Below, piece after piece: positions 42,138 to 51,628 of a stretch of DNA of 64,000 nucleotides. The stretch spans positions 3,534,001-3,598,000 of the forward strand of contig NZ_CBDDJZ010000001.1 in NCBI RefSeq assembly GCF_965229915.1, written 5' to 3'. Numbering within the stretch: the stretch's first letter is position 1; every line of letters starts with the position of its first letter. The DNA is from Marinoscillum sp965229915 (GTDB lineage: Bacteria > Bacteroidota > Bacteroidia > Cytophagales > Cyclobacteriaceae). The notes below the pieces were generated by a model. The model ran no database searches. It saw only the letters and a program-made list of their open reading frames with translations, and had not been told where the DNA came from. The position numbers and the translations under genes were made by a program.

Positions 42138-44721
42138 ATTCATATCGAATTGATTCTACCGGATTGCTGGTGGCCGATTTATAAGTCTTAAGTCCTACAG
42201 TGATGGAGGTAATCAGTGCTGTGATAATCCCGCCAAGAGGGAAAAGGAGCCAGTAATCACTAAATTCTATGTGATAGGCGAAGTTGTTTAACCAATTCTG
42301 GATAAAGTAGATCGAAAAAGGTATGGCAATTAGCGCTGCTATACTAACCAGGATAATGAACTCTTTAGAAACAATGGCAATGATCTGGGCAACCTTCGCA
42401 CCCAGTACCTTTCGGATGCCAAGTTCTTTTTGTCGCTGCTGAGTGGCATGACTCACCAACCCGAAGATGCCCATGGAAGCCAATAGAATTGAGACCCCAG
42501 CAAAAAGTAGAAAGATGTTGGCTTGCTTTTTCTCATTTTCATATTGACGGGCCAATGAGGCGTCATGAAAATAGTGGTTCATGGGATAATTGGGAGCATA
42601 GTCATCGTACACCTCATTGATAGCAGTAATAGACTCTTGAAGATTCTGAGAATGCAGCTTAATCGCAATTCTCCGATGATAAGGTGCCATCAAGATGACC
42701 AAAGGCTCGATTTCATCTCTCAGTGAAAGAAAATGAAAATCTTTGAATACACCCACGATAGTTCGGGTCAGGTCCCATCCCATCAGTTCAGCTTTTTGAC
42801 CAATTACCTCATCTGCAGTCATACCCATATCAGCCAGCAACTTCTCACTGATCATCATGGACGTTTCTCGCTCTGTGGATAGGGAGTCATCAAACCCACG
42901 ACCAGCAACGACTGGAATGCCAAATGTTTCGAGATAATACGGATCGCTGAATACGGTTCTTGCCTTGATTGTTTCAGATTGACCATTTAGCCGGATGGCG
43001 CTACCATCGTGGAAACCACCAGGTTCTCCACTAGTGGCTGTGACACTCTTTACAGAGGGAAGTGATTTGATCCGATCAATGAATAATTCATCATTTTCGC
43101 GAATTTCCTGGTTGTATGACTCTACGATGAGTATGGCTTCCTGATCAAAGCCTAGGTCTTTGTTGTTGATGTAATTAAGCTGAACCATTATGAAGATGGT
43201 CGATAATATCAGAAATGTAGAAATCACAAATTGGATGACCACCAACCCTTTGCGAAGGATGAGATTCCCTCCAACTGGCAGTCGTTTTCCTTTCATTACG
43301 GACAGAGGGTTGAAAGATGAAAGCAACAAGGCAGGATAAACTCCAGCAGTAAGGGTAATGCCAATAATGAGTATCAGGATAAAATAATAAACTGTTGGGT
43401 TAAACCAGTCGAATAGTACATTCAGATCAAAAAATGAATTGAACACCGGCCTCAATGCTATGCTTAAACCTATAGAAGCGGCTATAGCCAGTAAGATGAT
43501 TAATACGGATTCTCCTAAAAACTGAAAAATCAACCTACTTTTACTAACACCCAATACCTTTCGCACACCCACTTCTTTTGCTCGTTGATGGCTTTGCGCA
43601 ATCGTCAGGTTGAGATAGTTAAAACATGCAATGAATAATATTGCGAATGCCACTAGTGTTAGTATCCGTATGTTGGTGCGGTTACCATGTGCTACCTCGT
43701 CATATCGAGTATCTGAATTGAAATAAATAGCTGTAAATGGCTCCAGCGCTAAGTCAATTCTATTGCCATTGCGTTTGAAATCTTCCGCAAAATACTTGTC
43801 CATAAATTGTGGTAAGAATTCGTTCAATTCTGCTGCTTTCCATGGTTCAGAAATTTTCACATAGGTAAATAGCCCATTGCTCCACCACCGGTTCAACCAG
43901 CTATCTGAGCCATAGGCCTTCAAGCTAAAAACCATGTTGAACTGAAGGTGTGATTTACGCGGGAAATCATCCAATATCCCTGTCACCTCAAACTTGTCTG
44001 ATTGATCAATTTCAATGATTTGTCCTATGGGATTTTCATCACCAAAGTACTTTTTAGCAATTTCTTTTGAGACCACCACCGCATTCACCTGGTCCAGAAC
44101 TGATTTAGGATCTCCGACAGAAAGTGGAAATGAAAAGAACTCGAAAAAGTTTTGGTCAACAAAGGCCATTTCGGTTTCCATGAAGCTTTTATCTTCATAG
44201 GTGACTAGCCCTTCGTTGAAGTGGACACGAACCGTGTGATCTACTAGCGTGGGGAAATCACTTTTTAAAGCAGGGCCAAATGGACCCGAGGTGACGCCAA
44301 TATTGTAGGAATTACCATTGATTTCGGACTGTCTAATGACCCGATAGATGTGATCCTTATCCTGATGAAATTGATCGTAATTGATTTCGTTTTGAATATA
44401 GAAGTATAGGAAAATGACTGATGTCAGTCCAAGTATAAACCCGGTAAGGTTGATAATGCTGTTACTCTTATACTTCAGGAGGTTTCTGAATGTCAGCTGA
44501 GGATTAAATATGAACATGGATCTTGTGTTTTGAGTCGCTGATTTGAGAAAAGATGGACGCAGGTAATTGATGACTTCCTTCCAATATCTCAGTCGTTTAA
44601 ATGGACGGTTGTGTTGCTCAAGTTCAAAACGGTATTCCTCCAGGTTACCAATGATTTCTTCCTGGAGCTCTTCTTTGCACAGTGTTGAAATGAGCCAATT
44701 GGTTTTTCTCAGATTAGCCAT
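42136..44721 (-). CDS. MacB/FtsX-type ABC permease with N-terminal permease-prefix domain
   Basis: 861 residues. A cytoplasmic prefix of about 75 residues (KEELQEEIIGNLEEYRFELEQHNRP...YWKEVINYLRP) precedes two FtsX-like halves. Each half has an MacB periplasmic domain and helices; the conserved loops are REKEVG-like RAKEVGVRKVLG and RQKELGIRKVLGAK. The C-terminus NPVESIRYE is typical. No ATPase gene is adjacent, so it must borrow a LolD-type partner or act otherwise. Its start overlaps the PadR regulator by 8 nt. A paralogous pair occurs at 55-58 kb. Confidence 0.9.
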   Translation of the reverse strand: MANLRKTNWLISTLCKEELQEEIIGNLEEYRFELEQHNRPFKRLRYWKEVINYLRPSFLKSATQNTRSMFIFNPQLTFRNLLKYKSNSIINLTGFILGLTSVIFLYFYIQNEINYDQFHQDKDHIYRVIRQSEINGNSYNIGVTSGPFGPALKSDFPTLVDHTVRVHFNEGLVTYEDKSFMETEMAFVDQNFFEFFSFPLSVGDPKSVLDQVNAVVVSKEIAKKYFGDENPIGQIIEIDQSDKFEVTGILDDFPRKSHLQFNMVFSLKAYGSDSWLNRWWSNGLFTYVKISEPWKAAELNEFLPQFMDKYFAEDFKRNGNRIDLALEPFTAIYFNSDTRYDEVAHGNRTNIRILTLVAFAILFIACFNYLNLTIAQSHQRAKEVGVRKVLGVSKSRLIFQFLGESVLIILLAIAASIGLSIALRPVFNSFFDLNVLFDWFNPTVYYFILILIIGITLTAGVYPALLLSSFNPLSVMKGKRLPVGGNLILRKGLVVIQFVISTFLILSTIFIMVQLNYINNKDLGFDQEAILIVESYNQEIRENDELFIDRIKSLPSVKSVTATSGEPGGFHDGSAIRLNGQSETIKARTVFSDPYYLETFGIPVVAGRGFDDSLSTERETSMMISEKLLADMGMTADEVIGQKAELMGWDLTRTIVGVFKDFHFLSLRDEIEPLVILMAPYHRRIAIKLHSQNLQESITAINEVYDDYAPNYPMNHYFHDASLARQYENEKKQANIFLLFAGVSILLASMGIFGLVSHATQQRQKELGIRKVLGAKVAQIIAIVSKEFIILVSIAALIAIPFSIYFIQNWLNNFAYHIEFSDYWLLFPLGGIITALITSITVGLKTYKSATSNPVESIRYE

Positions 44722-45052
44722 GGCTATATTTTAGAGCATAGTCAGGGATGGATCGATACATGTTTTCACGCAGTTCCTTCACTTCACGTAATACAGCTTT
44801 TCCGGCCGCAGTGAGCTCATAAAGTCGTTTTCTTCTGCCACCTCGCTGACTGGTGGCATCTCCTAATTCAGACCGAAGAAATCCCTTCTTTTCAAGCCTG
44901 GATAGCGTAGTATGTAGAGCGCCCATAACAACCGACCGGTTGGCCTGGTTCTTTAGTTCTTCCTGGATTTTGAGGATGTAGGCATCTTCTTGTAGGATGA
45001 CAATGGTTAACAGTACCAGTTCTTCGAATTCACCGAGATTGGATCCTTTCAT
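44714..45052 (-). CDS. PadR-family transcriptional regulator
   Basis: 112 residues, winged helix: SNLGEFEELVLLTIVILQEDAYILKI, then VVMGALHTTLSRLEKKGFLRSELGD (recognition helix) and the wing QRGGRRKRLYELTAAGKAVL. It is co-transcribed with and overlaps the permease gene by 8 nt. Two 16-nt direct repeats lie immediately upstream, 42 bp apart, and are likely its own binding sites. Confidence 0.92.
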   Translation of the reverse strand: MKGSNLGEFEELVLLTIVILQEDAYILKIQEELKNQANRSVVMGALHTTLSRLEKKGFLRSELGDATSQRGGRRKRLYELTAAGKAVLREVKELRENMYRSIPDYALKYSHG

Positions 45053-45057
45053 GATTA

Positions 45058-45115
45058 GTTTCTATTTTGCATATGCTTTACGCAAGCTAGAACCAATTTG
45101 TTTCTATTTTGTATA
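45058..45115. repeat. Direct repeats upstream of the first padR gene
   Basis: GTTTCTATTTTGCATA (45058-45073) and GTTTCTATTTTGTATA (45100-45115) differ at one of 16 positions and are 42 bp apart, four helical turns. Candidate PadR operators or duplicated promoter elements. Confidence 0.55.
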
Positions 45116-45129
45116 AAAATCTGATTTTC

Positions 45130-45732
45130 TTAAATCCCGAAGTGCTTGCGAACGACGCCTTTCCAGATTTTATAGCCTTTTGCATTCATGTGAAGTTCGT
45201 CTTCCAGGTAAAGTTCTGGTCTTGCCACTCCTTTTTCATTGAGCATGGAGTCAAAAATATTGATCAGAGATGCTCGCTCCACATTCATTAGCTCCTTTCT
45301 GATGAGGCTGTTCGTCAGTTTGATTTCCGGTAGGAGGTAGGTTCTGATTGGGCTGGGCTTGATGGTGATAAAATCCATCGGGATCTTTGGATACGCAGTA
45401 CGAATCAGGTTGGCCAGCATCCTAAATTTCTTCACTACCTTCTCTGGGGGAATACCGTTGGCCAGATCATTGTCACCCACATAGATGACGATGTGTTTGG
45501 GTTTGATTTTAGTAAACAACCGGTCAAAGTAGTAAATGCACCAGGAGAATGAGGAGCCCCCAAAACCAAGGTTCAGCACATTCAGTGGCAACATATCGTC
45601 ATGCAGTGTGTCCCAAAGCCGGATGGAGGAACTGCCGTAAAATACGATCAGGTCTTCCTTATTTGGATAATCGATTATTTTCTTTTCAAGGTCTGCTATC
45701 TCACTTTCGAATTCCATGTTGATTAATTCCAT
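45130..45732 (-). CDS. SGNH/GDSL-family hydrolase
   Basis: 200 residues. Block I with the nucleophile is VFYGSSSIRLW, block II Gly in NLGFGGSSF, block III GDNDLANG (Asn oxyanion), and block V DELHMNAKGYKIW (catalytic Asp and His). No signal peptide, so it is cytoplasmic or peripheral. It overlaps the upstream acyltransferase by 10 nt if the first ATG (45732) is used; ATG 45717 is an alternative. The pairing with a lipid acyltransferase suggests an esterase acting on an acyl lipid. Confidence 0.85.
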   Translation of the reverse strand: MELINMEFESEIADLEKKIIDYPNKEDLIVFYGSSSIRLWDTLHDDMLPLNVLNLGFGGSSFSWCIYYFDRLFTKIKPKHIVIYVGDNDLANGIPPEKVVKKFRMLANLIRTAYPKIPMDFITIKPSPIRTYLLPEIKLTNSLIRKELMNVERASLINIFDSMLNEKGVARPELYLEDELHMNAKGYKIWKGVVRKHFGI

Positions 45733-47666
45733 CCTCCATTGGGGTTTTTACTCGCCTTGATGGCATCAGCTACGTAATCCCGGTATTTGGATTGGTAGTC
45801 TTTAAGAAAAGCCTTCATTTCAGCTTTGTCTTCCGCATTGCGAATATAATCAGATGCCTTGAACGGTGGCAGTATGATACAGGCAAAACGGTTGTTTCGG
45901 ACTCGTCTGTCAAAGTTGGCCACTGCTATTGGTACTATCCAGGGCTCCTTTTTCATGGACATGGCCAGCTTAAATGCCCCGGGCTTAAACGGTCCAGGGG
46001 TTTCCTCGGTAGAGTAGGAGTTGCCTTCGGGGCTGATGATTAAGTTGCCACCACGAGTCAAATGTGCACCTGCTTCATTGAAAAACATCTGACGCACTTG
46101 CTTCTTTTGTTTAGAATTTTTCTTTCCTGATTCCTCAGTAAACACATCAATATGCCCCAATCGCTGGTAGTATTCCTGATGGGCGTATTCCTTGCTCAAC
46201 CCTATTCGCACTATTCTCAACCCCGGGTCTCCATATTTGCGCATGAGGATCATGGCACTGATGAAGTGTGAGTCCAGTGTAATCTGAAATTGATTGGGCA
46301 AGGTGTTGTAAGGATGGTTTCGGAGGTGATTGTAGATAAAGATATTGCCAGGTTCGACGGGTAAATTTTCCTCACCTTTGATCAGATATCCTTGTGATTC
46401 GAAAAGCTTCTGATATTCGAGCGCGTTGATTTTGCGGATTTCTTCTGGGGGAAGATCTCCAGGCGCTTTGACCACACTGTTGTAGACATTTACAAGTCCA
46501 TTATAGAAAGTGTGTTCTTTTCGAATCTCTTCTAGCAGCTCCCACGCCGTGTTGGCTATGTTTTTTTCCAGCGCAGATCCTTTGGATTTTAAATGTTCCA
46601 ACGTGTTGAGTGCATCACCGACTGTAAGTTTGTCTTCCAACAAATGCGGGATTTTATGGAGCGGTGACCACAGCTCTAGTTTGGCGCTATTCTGGTCGAT
46701 CAGGTTGCTAATAGCAGTGATCTCATGGTTAAACTGTGAAGCAATGATCCGTGCCCTGATCGCTTGCAGCTGATGGCTGATAAGCCATAGTAGTCTCCTG
46801 AAAAATACTGGAGCGAATTTCGGATTTAGTTTCAAAATACGGCTCAGGCTTTCTTTAGATACATAATAAACGACTGATTCTCTTACCGCATGAGCATTGA
46901 TCATATTGGGCAAACCAATCACACCTCCCCAGCCTACTACAAACCCTGGCGTATTGATTTGTCGGAAACTGATACTCTCCTCTTTGTCATCAAAATAGCT
47001 AAAGCGCACCTTACCTGTACCGAGTATGTAAAGTCCGTCAGGATCTCCGCCTTGTTCGTAAATAGTGTCATTGGCACCGTATATTCTGCGCTCGAGGGCC
47101 TGACTGATAAACTCCAGAGGTGCTTCTTCGAAGACTTCAAAAAAGGAGGATTTACGTAAGAACTTGACGAGGTTCTCATCTGGTGACTGCTGTGTGAGGG
47201 TGTACTCCTCGGGTTTTAATGATTCGGTAATCGGCAGTGATGGACCCACTTCACTTAGTTTGGTGATGGCACCTTTTATAAGATTTCTGGCATTGGCACA
47301 GACCTCCTTCAAGAACACCGTTCCTGCTTCCGGATCTGAATTGAACAATTCGCGAAGTTGGTCGTGCGACCATTTGATAAATGTGGCAGTGTTGCTCGCT
47401 ACCTTCACGGTAGTGGCATAGCGACCAGGAGGATTAAAACCACTCCAGCCGATAGGTGCTCCCTTCTCATTGGTTTGGCCCACTTCTATTTCTCCCCTAG
47501 AGTCATCTAAGGACAAAGAAAAGGTAACCGTTCCTGATTTTAGCAGGTAGAATTCGTTGGCCCTGGCAAACTGCTGAGTGAGCACCTGGTCCTTTTTTAG
47601 ACGAATCTCTTTTCCCTGGGTCAGGATTTCAGGGTCAATTAATGAATTGATATTAAAAGACTTCAA
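45723..47666 (-). CDS. Cyclic-nucleotide-binding / 1-acylglycerol-phosphate acyltransferase-like fusion
   Basis: 647 residues. Two cyclic-nucleotide-binding-like beta barrels come first (about 15-140 and 175-300; the second has GANDTIYEQGGDPDGLYILGTGKVRF). A helical linker of about 120 residues follows, then a PlsC-like acyltransferase domain (about 430-640) with NHLRNHPYNTLPNQF, the acyl-binding SPEGNSYSTEE, and PWIVPIAVANF. The usual HX4D reads HPYNTL, so the catalytic Asp is not obvious. The start is TTG 47666; an upstream in-frame stop and no ATG leave no alternative. It is operonic with an SGNH hydrolase. Regulation of an acyl transfer by a nucleotide is inferred. Confidence 0.8.
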   Translation of the reverse strand: MKSFNINSLIDPEILTQGKEIRLKKDQVLTQQFARANEFYLLKSGTVTFSLSLDDSRGEIEVGQTNEKGAPIGWSGFNPPGRYATTVKVASNTATFIKWSHDQLRELFNSDPEAGTVFLKEVCANARNLIKGAITKLSEVGPSLPITESLKPEEYTLTQQSPDENLVKFLRKSSFFEVFEEAPLEFISQALERRIYGANDTIYEQGGDPDGLYILGTGKVRFSYFDDKEESISFRQINTPGFVVGWGGVIGLPNMINAHAVRESVVYYVSKESLSRILKLNPKFAPVFFRRLLWLISHQLQAIRARIIASQFNHEITAISNLIDQNSAKLELWSPLHKIPHLLEDKLTVGDALNTLEHLKSKGSALEKNIANTAWELLEEIRKEHTFYNGLVNVYNSVVKAPGDLPPEEIRKINALEYQKLFESQGYLIKGEENLPVEPGNIFIYNHLRNHPYNTLPNQFQITLDSHFISAMILMRKYGDPGLRIVRIGLSKEYAHQEYYQRLGHIDVFTEESGKKNSKQKKQVRQMFFNEAGAHLTRGGNLIISPEGNSYSTEETPGPFKPGAFKLAMSMKKEPWIVPIAVANFDRRVRNNRFACIILPPFKASDYIRNAEDKAEMKAFLKDYQSKYRDYVADAIKASKNPNGGWN

Positions 47667-47875
47667 TAATTGTATATTTAATAATTAATTGAACTATTAT
47701 TAAAATAATGATCAATGAAATTATAAATATGTTGGGAAAAATAAAATTATCTAGTGAGGTTATTGATTCTTTTGTTTGTCAAATGTTTCAATGAAGTGTC
47801 ATGAGATGTCAAGATATACAAGAGGAAATAGGAGATGAGCTAAATTCAAAAATGACCAACAAATCCAAATAGCTC

Positions 47876-48184
47876 ATGAAATCAATTCTCTTAACAAGCC
47901 TGTTTACCTGTGTGCTGATGTTTTCCGCAATGGCTCGTACTTACGAATTAAAGAATTCATCCATACGAAGCATTCCATTGATCATTCCATCGGTGATGAA
48001 TCCCAATCTCAATCCATTCAGTAAGAGTACTGCTGAGTTTGAATCTGGTCAGCGAATCTACTTTCTGTATAAAGGAAAAGAGTACTTGCTTCTAGAAATC
48101 AGCGATGAGACTCCAATCACCCTGGAAGTCAATAAGCTGGTGAAAAATAGAAAACGTGAAATCAGATCGGGTCTCGGTAATTAA
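47876..48184 (+). CDS. Small secreted hypothetical protein
   Basis: 102 residues with a clear signal peptide (ILLTSLFTCVLMFSAMA, cleavage near residue 21). The mature part is a short beta-rich protein (RIYFLYKGKEYLLLEISDETPITLEVNKLVKNRK). Many Bacteroidota genomes hold such small exported proteins of unknown role. Its 3' end overlaps the convergent gene by 23 nt. The upstream 209 nt is very AT-rich with no ORF. Confidence 0.7.
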   Translation: MKSILLTSLFTCVLMFSAMARTYELKNSSIRSIPLIIPSVMNPNLNPFSKSTAEFESGQRIYFLYKGKEYLLLEISDETPITLEVNKLVKNRKREIRSGLGN

Positions 48185-48638
48185 CCGGGCTGCATTGCGC
48201 AAATTTCACATCTTTGGATAGCGCAAACTTGTAGCTCTGAATGAACTGGCCCAGTAGTGTGGCAAACTGGGACTGTTGCTCTGCAGTGATTTCTCCTTCT
48301 TTGAATTTATACAGGAAAAAATCGATGGATCCATCCTCGGCAAAATAGATCCGGTTGAAGCATCTTGTCTGCCCTCCCCATTTAAAATCGTTTTGGTTGA
48401 GGTAGGTGCTCAATTCATGTAGCATGGCATAGTAAGCCTGTATGTATTCTTGTTGCTGTCCGGCAAAAACCGCTTTGGATGCATCGGAGTGAATTCCGCT
48501 TTTGTACAAACTATCGAGTGATGGAATATCAATGCCCAGGCTGTCTGCATCTGAGATTGAGAAGGCTTGCTGAGCCTGCACACCAAATGTCAGGGAAGAA
48601 ATGGTGATGATAAGAACCAGATATTTCATCATTTTCAT
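48162..48638 (-). CDS. Secreted hypothetical protein
   Basis: About 158 residues from the ATG at 48638, which begins MKMMKYLVLIITISSLTFGV, a good signal peptide with cleavage after VQA. An upstream in-frame ATG (48680) adds 14 polar residues and is unlikely. The mature protein is helical and acidic, with two Cys. No family recognised; an NTF2- or imelysin-like helical role cannot be claimed. Confidence 0.65.
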   Translation of the reverse strand: MKMMKYLVLIITISSLTFGVQAQQAFSISDADSLGIDIPSLDSLYKSGIHSDASKAVFAGQQQEYIQAYYAMLHELSTYLNQNDFKWGGQTRCFNRIYFAEDGSIDFFLYKFKEGEITAEQQSQFATLLGQFIQSYKFALSKDVKFAQCSPVNYRDPI

Positions 48639-48643
48639 TTTTT

Positions 48644-48796
48644 TTGAGTTTTGCGGATGGCGAAAATAGAGTAAATGCAAAGCAACAAAAAATAGCCAGT
48701 GATATTATTCGAGTGGATTGTGATGAGCGGGAATTAATCGAGCTAAAGTCGTTACTGGCTTTTTATGGGATAGAGGTGCCTGTTTTGTACATTTGA
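48644..48796 (+). pseudogene. Possible small ORF or gene remnant before the CHAT gene
   Basis: A 50-codon open frame with no ATG (TTG 48644 is the only reasonable start) encodes a protein-like sequence ending RELIELKSLLAFYGIEVP plus five residues. Its composition is that of a real amphipathic protein, unlike random translation. It may be the 3' remnant of a lost gene or a TTG-started small gene. Confidence 0.25.
48788..48795 (+). promoter_or_regulatory. Candidate -7 element of the CHAT gene
   Basis: TACATTTG matches TAnnTTTG and lies about 20 nt before the CHAT ATG. No TTTG at the -33 position, so moderate. Confidence 0.4.
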
Positions 48797-48816
48797 TCTA
48801 CATAAGGTATACCACT

Positions 48817-51627
48817 ATGTTACTACGATTCTTATTTGCAGGAGCTTTATCAACGCTCTTAATGATCCCTTCATTCGGTCAGTTCGGCAATCTGGGCAAG
48901 AAACTCAAGGAAAAAGCCACGGATGTGGTTAAGGATAAATTGATCGAGAAGACTGATGAAAAGCAGGACGAGTACGACACCACATCATTTAATTATGCCA
49001 TCGCTTTTCTGGATAAGACGGAATCTTTTCAAAACCGCCAGGAAGGTGAGCGACTGGTCAAGGCTGCCGGGTTTGTCCTGAAAGATGATCAGGAGAAATC
49101 CGATAAAGAAAAGGCGCGTGATCTCTATGAACTCGGCCGGTTGAGCTATTCTAAGAGAGGGTACTATCTGGGAGAAGTTTATCTCAATGCAGCAAAACTC
49201 GCTTACGAAGCATTGAATGAGGATTCTGATCCTGTTTACCTGAAGACGCTCGGATCATTGGGGTTGCTCTACAGTGACATGGGACGTTTTGATCGGGCGG
49301 AGGAATTGACGGCCGCCGCAATGGAAGGATGGCAGGAACACTACGGTGAATCATCGGCTGGATACGCCGCAGAGTATAGCAACCTGGCCGTATTGGCCTT
49401 CAATCAGGGACAGCTTACTGCAGCCGAGCAAAAACTGACTCGTGCATTGCAACTAATTCTAGAGGTGGAAGGTAAATCCTCCATTCCATATGCCATCGCG
49501 TTGAACAACCTCGGCATTCTTTTTCAGTACATGGGCCGCTTTGACGATGCACTTAACCATGTCAACCAATGTTTGGGTATTGCCGAAGAAGAACTCCGTG
49601 AAAAATCTGGCACTTACGTTCAGTTTCTGACCAACAAGGCACTGATTCAGCAGGAAAGCGGCGACTATGCCGGAGCAGAAAAGACGTACAATGAAGCGTT
49701 GGATAATCAGACCAGCCGTCTGAAACTCAACCGCAAATCAGATCCGGATTATGCGCACATGCTCAACAACCTGGCTTCTCTATACATGGTTTCTGGAAGA
49801 ACGTCTGAAGCTAAAGAACTACTGGAACAAAGTCTGCAGATCTATCAGTCAAAATTTGGTGATGAGCATTTACTTACAGCCACCGCACAGTCTGACCTGG
49901 GAAAAGTGTATCTCTATGAGGGCAATTTAGAAGGTGCTTCGAATCTCCTGGAAGCGGCCTACACTACCAAAGTGAGCAAGCTAGGTGCAGAGCATCCAAA
50001 AGCGGTGGAGGCGAAGGAGAGTTTGGCGGTATTGGCCTGGCAAACAGGTCGCTATGAGTTGGCTGAGCAGTATTTCTCAGAAGTTCTTGAATCCAGTCTG
50101 GGGTTTATCAATGAGTTCTTCCCTTCCCTGAGTGAGGTAGAGAAAACAAGGTACTGGTCTCAGCTGAAGCCGCGGTTTTTTACCTTTTACAATTTCGCTA
50201 TAGATCAGGCAGCGGATCATCCGGAGCTAGTAGAGCAGATGCTCAATTATCGAATCAAAACCAAAGGCCTGTTGCTAAATGCCAGCACAAAAATCCGAAG
50301 CACCATCCTGAGCAGCGGTGATCAGGACCTGATCGATTTGTACGAACAATGGCAGGATCAAAAACGAATGCTTTCTACCTATTACAGTTTCACTAAAGAA
50401 GAGATCAGCGAACAAAAAGTAAATATTGATTCATTGGAAAATGCCGCCAACCTGTCCGAACGTCAGCTCAGTCAGCAATCCTCGGAGTTCAGTAGCACCT
50501 TTGTGTCGGATGATGTCAATGCAAAAAGCATTTACGCCGCATTGGAGCAGGATGAAGCTCTTGTGGAGATCATTCAGTACCCAGTCTTTGAGGGAGCTTT
50601 GACAAGTGATCATGCGTATGTAGCCATTTATGTCAATCAGCAGGGAGCACAATTGATCGATTTGCCTAATAGCAAGGAATTTGATGCTCGCAGTTTCAAG
50701 CTGTATAGCAACCTGATCAAACAGAAACTTGCTGACGATTACTCTTACGCCACTTTTTGGGAGCCAGTAGCAGCATACACGACTGGTATCTCGCGAATTT
50801 ACTTATCACCTGATGGCGCTTATAACCAAATCAATGTCAACACGCTCCAATCTCCTCAAGGCCAATTTGTGTTGGATCAGCATGATCTCACTTACATCGG
50901 GAATCCAAAAGATCTGGTGTCGTCATCAGCTTCCAGGGAACATAAACAAGCGTTTTTACTCGGGTTTCCATCCTATGGCTCCTCGGATATCGTGCCGCTA
51001 CCAGGCACTAAGAAGGAAGTGGATCTGATCAATACCACTTTAAAGTCAGGTGGATATCAAACCAATGTGTACACTCAGACGCAGGCTTCAGAGAAGGCCA
51101 TCAAGACTGTTCGTAATCCAGGCATCATCCATATTGCTACACATGGGTTCTTTCTGGAAAACAGAGAGGCCAACAACAAGGTGTTCGGTGTGCAGGTGGA
51201 CTATGCAAATGACAATCCACTGTTGCGGTCTGGACTGATGCTGGCAGGAGCTTCAGCTGATGAAAGCGAACAGTCGTTTGAAGGTGCGGATAATGGGATT
51301 TTGACTGCTTATGAGGCAATTACCTTACCGATTAATGAAACGAGCCTGGTAGTCCTGTCGGCCTGTGAAACTGGAAAGGGAGAGATTCAATCGGGTGAAG
51401 GGGTCTATGGTCTGCAACGTGCCTTTATGGTAGCCGGAGCAGATGCCATGATCATGAGCTTGTGGAAGGTAGACGATGAGGCTACGCAGCAGCTTATGAG
51501 CAGTTTTTATGCCAACATGATGGTCAAAAAACAACAGCTAGATGTTGCTTTTCGCAATGCCCAACTAGCAGTTAAAAAATCCTACGAGCATCCGAATTAT
51601 TGGGGAGCTTTTGTGCTGGTGGAGTAG
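48817..51627 (+). CDS. Secreted TPR-CHAT protein
   Basis: About 936 residues from ATG 48817, with a signal peptide (LLRFLFAGALSTLLMIPSFGQ). An initial amphipathic segment (LGKKLKEKATDVVKDKLIEKT) precedes about ten TPR units (roughly residues 90-440). A helical linker follows, and then a CHAT caspase-like peptidase domain (about 630-936). The catalytic His is in IIHIATHGFFLENRE and the Cys in VVLSACETGKGE, so the dyad is intact. CHAT peptidases with TPRs are usually intracellular in defence (Craspase-like) systems. A signal peptide would put this one in the periplasm or outside. Neighbours give no partner. Confidence 0.9.
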   Translation: MLLRFLFAGALSTLLMIPSFGQFGNLGKKLKEKATDVVKDKLIEKTDEKQDEYDTTSFNYAIAFLDKTESFQNRQEGERLVKAAGFVLKDDQEKSDKEKARDLYELGRLSYSKRGYYLGEVYLNAAKLAYEALNEDSDPVYLKTLGSLGLLYSDMGRFDRAEELTAAAMEGWQEHYGESSAGYAAEYSNLAVLAFNQGQLTAAEQKLTRALQLILEVEGKSSIPYAIALNNLGILFQYMGRFDDALNHVNQCLGIAEEELREKSGTYVQFLTNKALIQQESGDYAGAEKTYNEALDNQTSRLKLNRKSDPDYAHMLNNLASLYMVSGRTSEAKELLEQSLQIYQSKFGDEHLLTATAQSDLGKVYLYEGNLEGASNLLEAAYTTKVSKLGAEHPKAVEAKESLAVLAWQTGRYELAEQYFSEVLESSLGFINEFFPSLSEVEKTRYWSQLKPRFFTFYNFAIDQAADHPELVEQMLNYRIKTKGLLLNASTKIRSTILSSGDQDLIDLYEQWQDQKRMLSTYYSFTKEEISEQKVNIDSLENAANLSERQLSQQSSEFSSTFVSDDVNAKSIYAALEQDEALVEIIQYPVFEGALTSDHAYVAIYVNQQGAQLIDLPNSKEFDARSFKLYSNLIKQKLADDYSYATFWEPVAAYTTGISRIYLSPDGAYNQINVNTLQSPQGQFVLDQHDLTYIGNPKDLVSSSASREHKQAFLLGFPSYGSSDIVPLPGTKKEVDLINTTLKSGGYQTNVYTQTQASEKAIKTVRNPGIIHIATHGFFLENREANNKVFGVQVDYANDNPLLRSGLMLAGASADESEQSFEGADNGILTAYEAITLPINETSLVVLSACETGKGEIQSGEGVYGLQRAFMVAGADAMIMSLWKVDDEATQQLMSSFYANMMVKKQQLDVAFRNAQLAVKKSYEHPNYWGAFVLVE

Positions 51628-51628
51628 T

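Noticed and set aside
48817..51627. CHAT gene as part of a CRISPR or CBASS-like defence island
   Set aside because: No cas, cyclase, or effector genes nearby, and the protein is predicted to be exported.
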